From: Lachnospiraceae bacterium
GTDB lineage: Bacteria; Bacillota; Clostridia; Lachnospirales; Lachnospiraceae
Length of the DNA stretch: 59,069 nt
Direction: 5' to 3'
Assembly: GCA_017542245.1 (NCBI GenBank)
Contig: JAFXXN010000101.1
Coordinates: forward strand, 1-59,069
The position numbers and the translations under genes were made by a program. The notes under the pieces are model-generated. The model made no database searches, had not been told where the DNA came from, and worked only from the letters and a program-made list of their open reading frames with translations. Below, piece after piece: positions 36,215 through 45,507 of this stretch. Positions within the stretch are counted from its first letter, which is position 1, and the number at the start of each line of letters is the position of its first letter.

Positions 36215-38479
36215 ATGAAAAATGTGTTGAGAAAAAGGCTTCCCAGATTCCTTTTAAGAAATATCGGAATCTATCTGGCACTTAGCTGTTTTATCATTTT
36301 GGCAGTGTGTTTTTCGGCTTCATATATTGTAGGTAATGACAGCACAAAAATAACTTATAATGAGATGGTTGAAGATTACAACCAGGAAGATGGCAACTTT
36401 ACATTGGGAATAAATTTTCCTGTAGAAAATTTAATTGATTTAATCGGAGACGATCTGAAAATATCAGATCAGTTCTATGCAGATCTGTCTGTAAGCAATG
36501 GTTCTGAAATAAGGGTTTTCAAAAACAGGGATGAAATAAACAAACCTGTAGTGCTAGACGGAACGATTCCTTCGGCAAAAGATCAGATCGCACTGGATAA
36601 ATTATATGCAGAGGCTCAGGATTTAAGCATTGGCAATCAGATTATTGTAAATAATGAAAAATTGACCGTATGCGGTATAATCTGTCTGCCGGATTATGTT
36701 GTCAGCCTTAAAAATACGGGTGATATGCTGGCAGATCGTGAAATATTCGGTGCAGCTGTAGTCAGCGATGAGTTTTTTGATTCAATTGAGCCAACAACAC
36801 TTACATATAGTTATGCATATCGTTATAATAGTCGTCTTGATCATGATAAGATAAATGAAAAGTCAAAAGAGATTGTGGAGACACTTGGAAAGAACTGTTA
36901 TCTGATGAGCCACTGTGTGATAGCAGACAATACACGTACTAACGGTGTTACTTCTAAGATGGATATGAACATCAATACAGCAAAAGCTTTTGTGATCGTA
37001 AGTATGCTGATCACGGCATTTCTGTTTGCATTGATATCTGTCCATACATTTGAAGAGGAATGTGCCTTTGTAGGTGTGTTGATAGCTACAGGTTACAGAA
37101 AAGGAGCAATTTTAAGACATTATCTTACCATCCCTGTCCTTGTAACTCTGGTAAGTTCGGGTATCGGACTTTTGTTAGCTCTGACAGTTGCATACAAAAT
37201 GCCGGTGTCAAGTATCTATAATTATGATACTTTACCGGATATGAAGCTGTCACCGGATCCCTCAATATTTATTCTCATGCTGGGAGTTCCTCTGATTTTA
37301 GTACTTTTGATCAATATGATAGTCTTTGTAAGAAAATTAAATCTGATACCTCTTAAGCTGATCCGCAGGGATATAAAGAAAGAATCAAAGGCAAAATCAG
37401 CACATGAAATGAAAAAACTGGGCTTTATGAACCGTTTCCGCATACGTACAGTCATGCGCAGCAAGGGTCAGTATATATCATTGATCATCGGAGTGCTTTT
37501 GTCAGGTTTGCTTATAATGTTCGGATTGGGTATGAGGTCATCTTTTGATGAGTATATTGAAGCTCTTCCTGACAGCGCTATTGCAAACTATCAGTATGTA
37601 TTAAAAATGCCTTTGTCGGATGATACAGGGCTTCCGGCCGAAGTGGAAAAGAGTACGGTAAGCAGCTATGAAATTGAATACAGTAACAGAATGTTAGCGG
37701 TAAATGTACTGGGTATATGTGAGACTACAAAGTATCTGAAAGATATCGATGTATCAAAACTCGGAGAAAACGAAGTAATAATCTCTGATGTTATGGCAGA
37801 AAAACTGGGTATAAAGGTTGGAGATGAGATATCAATCAATAATAAGCTGACTCTCAATGCATGGAAACCAACAGTCGTAGAAATAATAGACTTTAAGCTT
37901 GGCATATATGCATTTACCTCTCAACAAATACTCAATCAGCAGCTTGAAAAAGATAATGGATATTATAACGCAATTTTCTCGGATAATGAGATAACTACTA
38001 TTGATGATAATTATGTCTCAATCCTAATGACAAGAGACAAGGTCGCTGACAGTGCAAGACAGATGAAAAGTCTTATGGCTTCACTCATCGTTATGCTCAC
38101 TCTGGTAGGCATAGTATGTTATGTCATCGTAATGTTCATGCTGACTAAGATGGTCATTGAAAAAAATGCTTTGAATATCTCACTTCTTAAAGTTTTTGGT
38201 TACAGAAATAAAGAAGTGAACAAGCTTTATCTCTCTATGACTGAGATAATGATTATTGTAGCTATCGTATTATTCCTGCCACTTCAGTATTTTATCATGA
38301 CCAAGATGTGGCCCAATATGCTTTCATCCATGAGTGGATTCTTCTACTTTAAGGCAACACCGATTGTATTAATTGCAATAGTTCTTATCGGAACTGCAAC
38401 ATGTCTTATCACCAATATGGTCCATGTAAAGCATGTGAGAAATATTGCGATGACGGAAGCTCTGAAAAATAGAGAGTAA
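36215..38479 (+). CDS. FtsX-type ABC permease (two-domain)
   Basis: A 754-residue permease with the double FtsX layout found in antimicrobial-peptide and similar exporters. There is an N-terminal helix (about residues 18-40), an extracytoplasmic domain, a block of three or four helices (about 250-375), a second single helix (about 425), a second extracytoplasmic domain and three final helices. ATG 36215 has AGGAGG upstream; the 36197 start is inside the ATPase gene. It pairs with the ATPase at 35448. The substrate is unknown; resistance or lipid/peptide release is the general role of this type. Confidence 0.88.
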   Translation: MKNVLRKRLPRFLLRNIGIYLALSCFIILAVCFSASYIVGNDSTKITYNEMVEDYNQEDGNFTLGINFPVENLIDLIGDDLKISDQFYADLSVSNGSEIRVFKNRDEINKPVVLDGTIPSAKDQIALDKLYAEAQDLSIGNQIIVNNEKLTVCGIICLPDYVVSLKNTGDMLADREIFGAAVVSDEFFDSIEPTTLTYSYAYRYNSRLDHDKINEKSKEIVETLGKNCYLMSHCVIADNTRTNGVTSKMDMNINTAKAFVIVSMLITAFLFALISVHTFEEECAFVGVLIATGYRKGAILRHYLTIPVLVTLVSSGIGLLLALTVAYKMPVSSIYNYDTLPDMKLSPDPSIFILMLGVPLILVLLINMIVFVRKLNLIPLKLIRRDIKKESKAKSAHEMKKLGFMNRFRIRTVMRSKGQYISLIIGVLLSGLLIMFGLGMRSSFDEYIEALPDSAIANYQYVLKMPLSDDTGLPAEVEKSTVSSYEIEYSNRMLAVNVLGICETTKYLKDIDVSKLGENEVIISDVMAEKLGIKVGDEISINNKLTLNAWKPTVVEIIDFKLGIYAFTSQQILNQQLEKDNGYYNAIFSDNEITTIDDNYVSILMTRDKVADSARQMKSLMASLIVMLTLVGIVCYVIVMFMLTKMVIEKNALNISLLKVFGYRNKEVNKLYLSMTEIMIIVAIVLFLPLQYFIMTKMWPNMLSSMSGFFYFKATPIVLIAIVLIGTATCLITNMVHVKHVRNIAMTEALKNRE

Positions 38480-38520
38480 ACTTTTTAAGCAAAGTTGCAC
38501 AAACACAAAAGAAATTATGA

Positions 38521-38570
38521 TAATAAAAAAAGACATCTTTGGATGAATTCTGAAGATGCCTTTATTATTT
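38521..38570 (+). terminator. Terminator, repeated family
   Basis: AATAAA pairs with TTTATT around a core stem AAAGACATCTT / AAGATGCCTTT, ending in T-rich sequence. The core (GACATCTTTGG, then AATTCTGAAGATG) is shared with terminators at 34558 and 12085. Confidence 0.82.
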
Positions 38571-38594
38571 TGGAAAAAGAGAAAGGGAAACAAC

Positions 38595-38646
38595 TTGACA
38601 AGGATATAACTGAGTGTTATAACATAATAGGTTAGCGTATGCTAAC
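38595..38646 (+). promoter_or_regulatory. Promoter with perfect GTTAGC box
   Basis: -35 TTGACA (38595-38600), 17-bp spacer, -10 TATAAC (38618-38623), box GTTAGCGTATGCTAAC (38631-38646), a perfect palindrome. Confidence 0.82.
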
Positions 38647-38669
38647 AATGATATATTAAAGGGGTGATA

Positions 38670-39527
38670 ATGATGGCTGAAACAAATAAAAAATATCATA
38701 TAGAAAAGAATACTGTACAGGAAACGCTTGTTATACCTTTATATGGCAGAAAAGTCTGTTCGGAACATTTTCCTAAACTTTTTAAGGATAAAGAAGCAGA
38801 GCGTATCTGTAATATGCTGGATTATGATTTCTCAGAAAAAGGAAAAAAGATGGAGAGTACCGCAGGTTTATTTGGCGCCTTGGAAGTTGCACAACGTCAG
38901 TACGACCTGGCATGGGAAGTTAAAGATTATCTGAAAAGTCATCCGAAGGCTGCTGTGGTCAATCTTGGTTGTGGTCTGGATGATACTTTCAGAAAATGTG
39001 ATAATGGTACCTGCAAGGGGTATAACATCGATATGCCGGATGTTATAGCTGTCAGAAATGAAATAATGCCGGCAGGCGAAAGAGAAGAAAACCTTGGGTG
39101 TGATCTGAATGATACCAAATGGATGGACAAGATTGATGATTCTCAAGGTGCAATATTTTTTGCAGCCGGAGTTTTTTACTATTTTAAACGTGATGACCTT
39201 AGAATTTTGTTCAGAAAGATGGCTAAAAGTTTCCCAGGAGCGGTGCTTGTCTTTGATACCTGTAATAAACGAGGCGCAAAGATGATGACTAAGACATGGC
39301 TAAAGGAAGCCGGTATATCTGATGTAAATGCACTTTTTTCCATGGAAGATAAATCTGAATTGGAACGCTGGAGCAAGAATTTTGCTTCGGTTACAGAAAG
39401 AAGTTATATGCGTGGGTATCGTGATATATATAAGGATGTAAGTACAACCCATAAGCTTATGATCAAATTTTGTGATAGTATGGTGAAGATGAAGATTATT
39501 AAGATTGTTTTTAGGAGCGAAAATTAG
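38670..39527 (+). CDS. Class I SAM-dependent methyltransferase (LCM/Tcmp-like)
   Basis: A 285-residue methyltransferase of the leucine carboxyl methyltransferase/polyketide O-methyltransferase group. The SAM motif is VVNLGCGLDDTFRK, followed by the acidic residue in YNIDMPDVIAVR, then LGCDLNDTKWMDKI and FFAAGVFYYF. Such enzymes methylate hydroxyl or carboxyl groups of small molecules. ATG 38670 or 38673 both fit the AAAGGGG ribosome site. It is followed directly by an ATC-hydrolase-family gene in a GTTAGC-box operon, hinting at a shared small-molecule substrate. Confidence 0.85.
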   Translation: MMAETNKKYHIEKNTVQETLVIPLYGRKVCSEHFPKLFKDKEAERICNMLDYDFSEKGKKMESTAGLFGALEVAQRQYDLAWEVKDYLKSHPKAAVVNLGCGLDDTFRKCDNGTCKGYNIDMPDVIAVRNEIMPAGEREENLGCDLNDTKWMDKIDDSQGAIFFAAGVFYYFKRDDLRILFRKMAKSFPGAVLVFDTCNKRGAKMMTKTWLKEAGISDVNALFSMEDKSELERWSKNFASVTERSYMRGYRDIYKDVSTTHKLMIKFCDSMVKMKIIKIVFRSEN

Positions 39528-39528
39528 A

Positions 39529-40128
39529 ATGAAAAAGTCATTTAAGGCATGGTTTTACGGAAAATTCTTTCACAGTTTATGTAAACCTCAATATAAGAAA
39601 AGAGGAGTATCCAATATTAGTGGGATAATAAAAGAACATAAGAATATTTATGCCCGGGCTAAAGAGATGAATGACGAAAAATTACTGTCGTCATATATTA
39701 TGGGTATGTACTTTATAGCTATGAATAGGGTATCCGGATTGTCTCCTGAAGAAAACTATCAGATTTTAGAGGATGGCTTGAAAGAATCTGCAATGTTTCG
39801 AAAGGGACTTGGTACTGCAGAGGCTTATCTTGATGAGAAGAGGATGGCTGCAAGATACGAGTGGGCCGCCGAGAGCAAGAAAAGGAAGGGTGAAAACAAC
39901 TGGGTACTTGACGTCCTGCCTAAATGTGCTGAGTATGATCTGGGATATGATTACTATGAATGCGGTATATGTAAAATCTGCAAAGATGAAGGCTGTCCTG
40001 AGCTTGCAAAGTATCTGTGTAAACTTGATTTTATGATGGCAGATCTGATGAATGCTAAACTTGTCCGGACAAAGACCTTGGCAGAAGGAGCGGACTATTG
40101 TGACTTCAGATACAGTCTAAAACGATAA
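39529..40128 (+). CDS. L-2-amino-thiazoline-4-carboxylic acid hydrolase-family protein
   Basis: A 199-residue third paralogue of the products at 2717 and 3343. The C-terminal half carries CGICKICKDEGCPELAKYLC, then LVRTKTLAEGADYCDFRY, with the shared G-x-D-x-C-D-F ending. The N-terminus is basic. ATG 39529 is preferred over a TTG at 39505 because AGGAG lies 11 nt before it. It is in an operon with the methyltransferase and followed by a terminator. Family members act on ATC; the true substrate here is unknown. Confidence 0.78.
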   Translation: MKKSFKAWFYGKFFHSLCKPQYKKRGVSNISGIIKEHKNIYARAKEMNDEKLLSSYIMGMYFIAMNRVSGLSPEENYQILEDGLKESAMFRKGLGTAEAYLDEKRMAARYEWAAESKKRKGENNWVLDVLPKCAEYDLGYDYYECGICKICKDEGCPELAKYLCKLDFMMADLMNAKLVRTKTLAEGADYCDFRYSLKR

Positions 40129-40145
40129 AAAATAATGGGATTTTT

Positions 40146-40185
40146 ATCCACATCGCACTTTTTAAGTTCGATGTGGATATTTTTT
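40146..40185 (+). terminator. Terminator after the methyltransferase operon
   Basis: A perfect 10-bp stem ATCCACATCG/CGATGTGGAT (40146-40155 and 40169-40178) followed by a T-run. Confidence 0.92.
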
Positions 40186-40238
40186 GTTATATTTCTGTTC
40201 ATTATATGGTATACTGAAAGTACTGGAGGAAATATAAG

Positions 40239-41369
40239 ATGAAACTTGTTTTTGCATCTGACTCTTTTAAAGGGTCGTTAACAAGCATGGATACTATAGA
40301 ATTGCTTACGCAGTCGGCAAAGGAAGTCTTTGGGAAGGTTGAGTGTGTAGGTATACCTGTGGCGGATGGTGGTGAAGGAACTGTAGAGGCTTTGATCAGA
40401 GCAACCGGTGGAAGTAAGATATTTTCTGAAGTGCGCGGACCGCTGGGAGATGTTATAAAAGCTTCCTATGGGAAAATAGATGAGGAGAGAGCAATTATTG
40501 AGATGGCTTCAGCGTCAGGACTTACTCTGATACCAAAAGAGAAAAGAAATCCGTTGTATACATCTACATTGGGTACGGGTGAACTCATAAAAGACGCACT
40601 TGATAAGGGGTTCAGAGAAATCTATATAGCTATCGGGGGAAGCGCAACAAATGACGGCGGTATGGGATGTGGTCGTGCATTAGGCATCAGATTCCTGAAT
40701 ATTGATGGAAAAGAACTTGAAGGATGTGGTGCAGATCTTGAAAGGGTTGCAAAAATAGATGTTTCCGGTCTGGATACCCGTATAAGGGATACAAAGATAA
40801 CGGTCTTGTGCGATGTAAAGAATCCTTTATGCGGTGTGAATGGAGCCACATATACTTTTTCGGCGCAAAAGGGCGCTGATAAAGAAATACAGGACAGGCT
40901 TGAAAAGGGTATGTGCAATTATAGGGATGTTATACGCAGGCAGTTTAGCATTGACCCTGATTGTATCGCTGGTTCCGGTGCAGCCGGAGGACTTGGAACG
41001 ATGCTGAAGGTATTTCTGAATTCGGATCTTAAATCAGGAATTAATGCTGTGCTTGATATTGTTGATTTTGACAGCTTAATATCCGGTGCTGACCTGATAG
41101 TTACAGGAGAAGGCTGTACTGATTGGCAGAGCAGTTTTGGAAAAGTGGTCTGCGGAGTAGGAGAAAGAGGTAAGAAAGCCGGTATCCCGGTTGTAGATTT
41201 ATGCGGGTCTTTAGGAAACGGATACGAAGAGGTATATATGCATGGCATTACATCTGTGATGACCACCGTTAATGCTCCAATGTCCTTAGAAGATGCCATG
41301 ATAAACGCAAAAGAACTGTATTACAAGGCAGCAGTAAGGTTATTTAGGTTGTATAAAGCAACTCCATAA
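40239..41369 (+). CDS. Glycerate kinase
   Basis: A 376-residue GlxK/GarK-type glycerate kinase. It starts KLVFASDSFKGSLTS and shows IPVADGGEGTVEAL, EMASASGLTLI, AIGGSATNDGGMGCGRALG and LIVTGEGCTDWQSSFGK, all diagnostic blocks. It phosphorylates D-glycerate, feeding glycolysis close to enolase. The ribosome site is GGAGG. No GTTAGC box is seen upstream; a TATACT near 40208 may be its -10. It overlaps the convergent TetR gene by 26 bp. Confidence 0.95.
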   Translation: MKLVFASDSFKGSLTSMDTIELLTQSAKEVFGKVECVGIPVADGGEGTVEALIRATGGSKIFSEVRGPLGDVIKASYGKIDEERAIIEMASASGLTLIPKEKRNPLYTSTLGTGELIKDALDKGFREIYIAIGGSATNDGGMGCGRALGIRFLNIDGKELEGCGADLERVAKIDVSGLDTRIRDTKITVLCDVKNPLCGVNGATYTFSAQKGADKEIQDRLEKGMCNYRDVIRRQFSIDPDCIAGSGAAGGLGTMLKVFLNSDLKSGINAVLDIVDFDSLISGADLIVTGEGCTDWQSSFGKVVCGVGERGKKAGIPVVDLCGSLGNGYEEVYMHGITSVMTTVNAPMSLEDAMINAKELYYKAAVRLFRLYKATP

Positions 41370-41973
41370 TAATGCCTATGGTTTTATCCAGCATATAATC
41401 CTGATCGAGGTTCTCGTTCACAGGACGCATATATGTATGGCAATAACACTCAATGAAATTAAGGATCATACGGATGTTATCACGAATGTGTATTTCGGAA
41501 AATCCTTTGGAAATCAATATTTCGGCAAGCATATCAAAAGCCTTTATCCAGAACTTATCCATACACAAAGCTATATCGGGGTCACTGTGATACAGTGACT
41601 CCATTTCTTCGTGTACTTCCCAGTTTTTTTTATGATATTCCAGAAAATAATTAAATACCAGTCTTAAAAAATCTTCAAAATTCCGGCCAAGCTCCAGGAT
41701 GTTTGTTTGATAAACATTGAGAACATCACTGAATATATTATCAGCATGAATCTCGAGAGCTGAGATGAGGATATCTTTTTTGTCTTTAAAATAATGATAT
41801 ATTATACCTGTCGAGAGACCGGCGGCTTTAGCTATATCATCAGTTGTGATTTTATGAAATCCTTTCTTTAATAGGAGATCCATACCTACAGCCAGAATTT
41901 TATTGCGTGTATCGATTGAACGCTGCTGTTGTCGCCTTGTATTTGTTTTCTCTGTTGTTTTCTTATCCGGCAT
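41344..41973 (-). CDS. TetR-family transcriptional regulator
   Basis: A 209-residue TetR protein with DNA-binding domain FHKITTDDIAKAAGLSTGIIYHYFKDKKDIL (about residues 38-70). The N-terminus is rich in Lys, Arg and Gln. ATG 41973 has AAAGGAG upstream. It is divergent from the ABC operon at 42226 and may control it or itself through the CAACTTG palindrome at 42037. Confidence 0.9.
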   Translation of the reverse strand: MPDKKTTEKTNTRRQQQRSIDTRNKILAVGMDLLLKKGFHKITTDDIAKAAGLSTGIIYHYFKDKKDILISALEIHADNIFSDVLNVYQTNILELGRNFEDFLRLVFNYFLEYHKKNWEVHEEMESLYHSDPDIALCMDKFWIKAFDMLAEILISKGFSEIHIRDNIRMILNFIECYCHTYMRPVNENLDQDYMLDKTIGIIMELLYTT

Positions 41974-42036
41974 ATCAGGAACTCCTTTCTTATTAGTTTG
42001 TCAAATATTCTTAATTATATTTTACATAAAGTAAGT

Positions 42037-42051
42037 CAACTTGGCAAGTTG
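42037..42051 (-). promoter_or_regulatory. Palindrome over the tetR promoter (likely TetR operator)
   Basis: CAACTTGGCAAGTTG is a 7-1-7 palindrome. It overlaps a minus-strand TTGACT (42039-42034) that could be the -35 of the TetR gene. Confidence 0.55.
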
Positions 42052-42133
42052 AAAAATTGAACAAAATCTCACTTTTTTGGGATACGGATTTTTGTACAGA
42101 TTTTACAAAATTGAGATTTCCCTCAATTTAATA

Positions 42134-42188
42134 TTGACTTTTATCAAAACAATGATTACAATACGAATCGAAGTTAACCAATGCTAAC
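42134..42188 (+). promoter_or_regulatory. Promoter with GTTAGC-type box
   Basis: -35 TTGACT (42134-42139), 17-bp spacer, -10 TACAAT (42157-42162), box GTTAACCAATGCTAAC (42173-42188). Confidence 0.75.
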
Positions 42189-42192
42189 CGTA

Positions 42193-42226
42193 AAGGAGGG
42201 GCAGCAGGGCTGCCGTAATATAAATA
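42193..42226 (+). promoter_or_regulatory. Distant ribosome site with intervening hairpin
   Basis: The Shine-Dalgarno AAGGAGGG (42193-42200) is 26 nt from ATG 42226. A hairpin with stem GCAGC/GCTGC (42201-42205, 42209-42213) sits between them and would shorten the effective distance to about 13 nt. No nearer ribosome site is seen. Confidence 0.5.
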
Positions 42227-42948
42227 TGGGAAAAGAAAAAAACAACAAAGTAATAGTAGAGTTTAAAGATGTAGTAAAGAAATACGGTGAAGGTGATGCA
42301 GTGCAGTATGCCAATAACCATGTTGATTTTACTATAAACGAGGGAGAATTTGTAGTCATACTTGGCCAGTCGGGAGCAGGTAAGTCCACAGTATTGAATA
42401 TGCTGGGCGGGATGGATGTACCTACATCGGGTACTGTGGTAGTAGATGGGCAGACGGTTTCATCCATGAATGATAATCAGCTGTCAGAGTACAGAGCTAA
42501 GACGATAGGATTTATATTTCAGTTTTACAACCTTCTTCCTTCACTTACGGCATATGAAAATGTTGCACTTACAAAGACTATAGTAAAGAATGCCCAGGAC
42601 CCCGGAAAGATGCTGGAGGCAGTCGGTCTGGCAAAGGATAAACACAAATTCCCTTCACAGATGTCTGGCGGAGAGCAGCAGAGAGTATCTATAGCAAGAG
42701 CTTTGGCAAAGAATCCCAGTGTTATACTTGGAGATGAACCGACCGGAGCGCTTGATTCTGAGACAGGTGTGATAGTACTTGAACTGTTACAGAAGATGTG
42801 CAGGGAAGAACATAAAACGGTTATCCTGGTAACACATAATGCTGATATAGCCAGATGTGCGGACAAGATAATAAGGATGAAAAACGGTAAGGTCAGAGAA
42901 ATAAAGATTAATGATAACCCTGTTCCTGTAAGGGAGGTTGAGTGGTAA
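42226..42948 (+). CDS. MacB/LolD-type ABC ATPase
   Basis: A 240-residue ATPase: Walker A GQSGAGKST, Q-loop IFQFYNLLPSLT, signature [15 protein letters not shown] (Met in place of Leu), Walker B VILGDEPTGALD and H-loop VTHNADIA. It pairs with the FtsX permease, whose ATG shares a base with its stop codon. The open frame extends to ATG 42181, but that codon lies inside the operator box; ATG 42226 agrees with the family start. Confidence 0.92.
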   Translation: MGKEKNNKVIVEFKDVVKKYGEGDAVQYANNHVDFTINEGEFVVILGQSGAGKSTVLNMLGGMDVPTSGTVVVDGQTVSSMNDNQLSEYRAKTIGFIFQFYNLLPSLTAYENVALTKTIVKNAQDPGKMLEAVGLAKDKHKFPSQMSGGEQQRVSIARALAKNPSVILGDEPTGALDSETGVIVLELLQKMCREEHKTVILVTHNADIARCADKIIRMKNGKVREIKINDNPVPVREVEW

Positions 42949-45428
42949 TGCTATTAAAGAAAATGCTCAGGGAGATGGGCAAAAACTTCGGGCAGTTCAT
43001 CTCAATCCTAATCTTAGCCTTCCTTGCCGTATCACTGTTTGCATGTATGAAGGCGAGCAATATCAGTGCATACAATAAGCGTGATGCCCTGTATAAGGCA
43101 ACCAATAATGCAAACGGATTTATATATGGTGAGAACTTTACAGAAGATGCTTTGACCGCTATAAGAAAGCTTGATGATGTGAAGGATGCGGAACGCCGTC
43201 TTCATGTCACTGCAAATGCGGTGGAAAATGATCAGGCACAGCTGGAAGTATATCTCTTAAATGAAAACATTGTTTCAAAGCCTTTCCTAAAACAGGGTGA
43301 TGATTTTGATCTGAACAGGACTGATTCAGTTTGGATTTCTGAAGGCTTTGCTAATGAATGGGGACTTAACATAGGGGATAATTTCTCATTTAATTATAAT
43401 GGAGTAATAGTTACAAAGAAAATAGCCGGCCTCGTAGTATCTGCCGAATACCAGTACTTAAAGGCTGACAAGGATCTGGATATCGTAATCAAAAATATAA
43501 GTATTGTATATATGCCTTATGCTGGATTTCCTGTAAAGGATTTTGTAAAAGTACTTATAAATAATGGTGATCTGACTATAGATGATGCCATAAAGTATTC
43601 GGATGAAGTTAGAGAAAAAGTTGAGAAACTGGAAGCCTTTGGATTTTCAAGAGACCAGATTACCAAAGAAGATCTGTGCAAGGCAGTTGATAATATAGAA
43701 GAAGAGACAATCTTAGAGTTTCTGCCTTATACGGAAATAGTCTTTACGACGGATAACACAGATGTAAAAGGCATGGAGAAAGAAATATCCGATGCTTTAA
43801 ACGGTGATTTTGCCGTATTCTGTGACAGGGATGACCTGCCTGGCATGAAGGTAATGGCAGATGAACTTGCCCAGCATGATCAGTTTGCAGTTTCGTTCCC
43901 TGTAGTGTTTATAGCCATAGCGCTGCTGATTATCATGACAACCATGAACCGTATGATAGCAAAGCAGCGTACACAGATAGGTACCATGCGTGCGCTGGGC
44001 GTGAAGAAGAGAAAAATAGTGCTTCATTATCTGAGCTACAGTTTTATAGTATCTCTTATAGGCTCGGTTTTAGGTTTATTTGTCGGAACATATGTGTTTG
44101 GTGAAGCTATAGCAAAGATTTTTAGGGAATGGTATATCATACCGGGCTGGACTGTGGAAATGGACTATACAATGTACCTGGTTTGCGTGATAGTGGTGTT
44201 AGCCTGTGTACTTGCTACTTACCTTTCATGCCGCAAGGTAATGAATATCCATCCGGCGGAGTCTCTTCGACCGGCACCGCCTAAGTCAGGAAAGAGAACT
44301 TTGTTTGAGAAACTTCCTTTCTGGGATAAGCTGGGATTCAATACCCAGTATAACTTAAGAGACATTTCCCGTGGAAAGCTTAGAGCATTCATGGGTGTCA
44401 TAGGTACTGCAGCAGGCATGATCATGATGGTGTCTGCATTGGCTTCAATCACTACTATACAGAATGTATCTGATTGGACACTTAACAGGATCCAGAATTA
44501 TAAATCAGAAGTCGATTTTGAAAACGGTATAAGTATCGAAAAAGCAGAAAACTTTAGATCTGAATATGGCGGAGAATTGGTACAGGCAGCAGCCGTTGAG
44601 ATAGCTTCCAAAAAGAATGCTGCCTCGTCCGAAAAGATGTCAACGACCTTGATGGTTACCGAAGGAAAGGATTTCTTCAGGCTTACGGATATAAATGAGG
44701 AGCCGACATCGCTGGTACCCGGAACTGTAGCGATTACCATGAAGCAGGCGGATAAACTGGGTCTTAAGGTAGGAGATAAGGTATACTGGCATCTTTACGA
44801 GAAAAATACATGGTACGAGGCTGAAATAGGTCTTATAAACAGACATCCTAACTTAACCGGCATCACGATGCTCAGGGCTGATTATGAAAAAACCGGTGAA
44901 AACTATGCTCCGTCAGTATTGTACACCGACAATGATATGTCGGGCTACACCAAGAGAGAAGGAGACGGAGTCCTGGCAGTACATGATGACGCGGATATCA
45001 GGGAAAGTTTTGATGTTATGATGTCCATGATAGATGCAATGCTTGCAGTATTCATGATCTTCGCTGCAGTCCTGCCGATAGTTGTCTTATATAACTGCGG
45101 AAATCTGTCATTTAATGAAAGAGTACAGGAGTTCGCAACACTAAAGGTTATGGGACTTTCAACTAAGAGGATCAGAAGGCTTTTAGCACTTCAGAACCTG
45201 TGGCTATCCCTGATAGGTATTATCCTGGGAGCACCTTTGGGAACTGCGGTACTCCAATATATGTTTGACAGCAACGGAGACAGTATGGACTACCCTGTAG
45301 GAGCAGGCATCCTTGTATATCTTGCTTCAGCAGCATTTGTCCTTCTTATATCGGTACTTGTAAGCTTTATGTTCAACAGAAGGATAAAGCATCTGGATAT
45401 GGTAGAGATACTTAAAGGAATAGAATAA
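42948..45428 (+). CDS. FtsX-type ABC permease (two-domain)
   Basis: An 826-residue permease. There is an N-terminal helix (about residues 13-35), an extracytoplasmic domain to about 310, three helices with ALGVKKRKI (about 320-425), a short cytoplasmic link, a helix (about 485), a second extracytoplasmic domain, and three C-terminal helices with FATLKVMGLSTKRI. Start ATG 42948 overlaps the ATPase stop (TAATG). Same architecture as the product at 36215, so the two ABC systems are paralogues. Substrate unknown. Confidence 0.88.
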   Translation: MLLKKMLREMGKNFGQFISILILAFLAVSLFACMKASNISAYNKRDALYKATNNANGFIYGENFTEDALTAIRKLDDVKDAERRLHVTANAVENDQAQLEVYLLNENIVSKPFLKQGDDFDLNRTDSVWISEGFANEWGLNIGDNFSFNYNGVIVTKKIAGLVVSAEYQYLKADKDLDIVIKNISIVYMPYAGFPVKDFVKVLINNGDLTIDDAIKYSDEVREKVEKLEAFGFSRDQITKEDLCKAVDNIEEETILEFLPYTEIVFTTDNTDVKGMEKEISDALNGDFAVFCDRDDLPGMKVMADELAQHDQFAVSFPVVFIAIALLIIMTTMNRMIAKQRTQIGTMRALGVKKRKIVLHYLSYSFIVSLIGSVLGLFVGTYVFGEAIAKIFREWYIIPGWTVEMDYTMYLVCVIVVLACVLATYLSCRKVMNIHPAESLRPAPPKSGKRTLFEKLPFWDKLGFNTQYNLRDISRGKLRAFMGVIGTAAGMIMMVSALASITTIQNVSDWTLNRIQNYKSEVDFENGISIEKAENFRSEYGGELVQAAAVEIASKKNAASSEKMSTTLMVTEGKDFFRLTDINEEPTSLVPGTVAITMKQADKLGLKVGDKVYWHLYEKNTWYEAEIGLINRHPNLTGITMLRADYEKTGENYAPSVLYTDNDMSGYTKREGDGVLAVHDDADIRESFDVMMSMIDAMLAVFMIFAAVLPIVVLYNCGNLSFNERVQEFATLKVMGLSTKRIRRLLALQNLWLSLIGIILGAPLGTAVLQYMFDSNGDSMDYPVGAGILVYLASAAFVLLISVLVSFMFNRRIKHLDMVEILKGIE

Positions 45429-45435
45429 AAAATGA

Positions 45436-45480
45436 TTGACAAGTTAGCACACGACAACTATAATGTTAGCGTGTGCTAAT
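45436..45480 (+). promoter_or_regulatory. Promoter with two GTTAGC boxes
   Basis: -35 TTGACA (45436-45441), 17-bp spacer, -10 TATAAT (45459-45464). Box 1 GTTAGCACACGACAAC (45443-45458) fills the spacer; box 2 GTTAGCGTGTGCTAAT (45465-45480) follows the -10. Confidence 0.83.
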
Positions 45481-45507
45481 TATATATAAAGAAAAGAGAT
45501 TGTAGCG

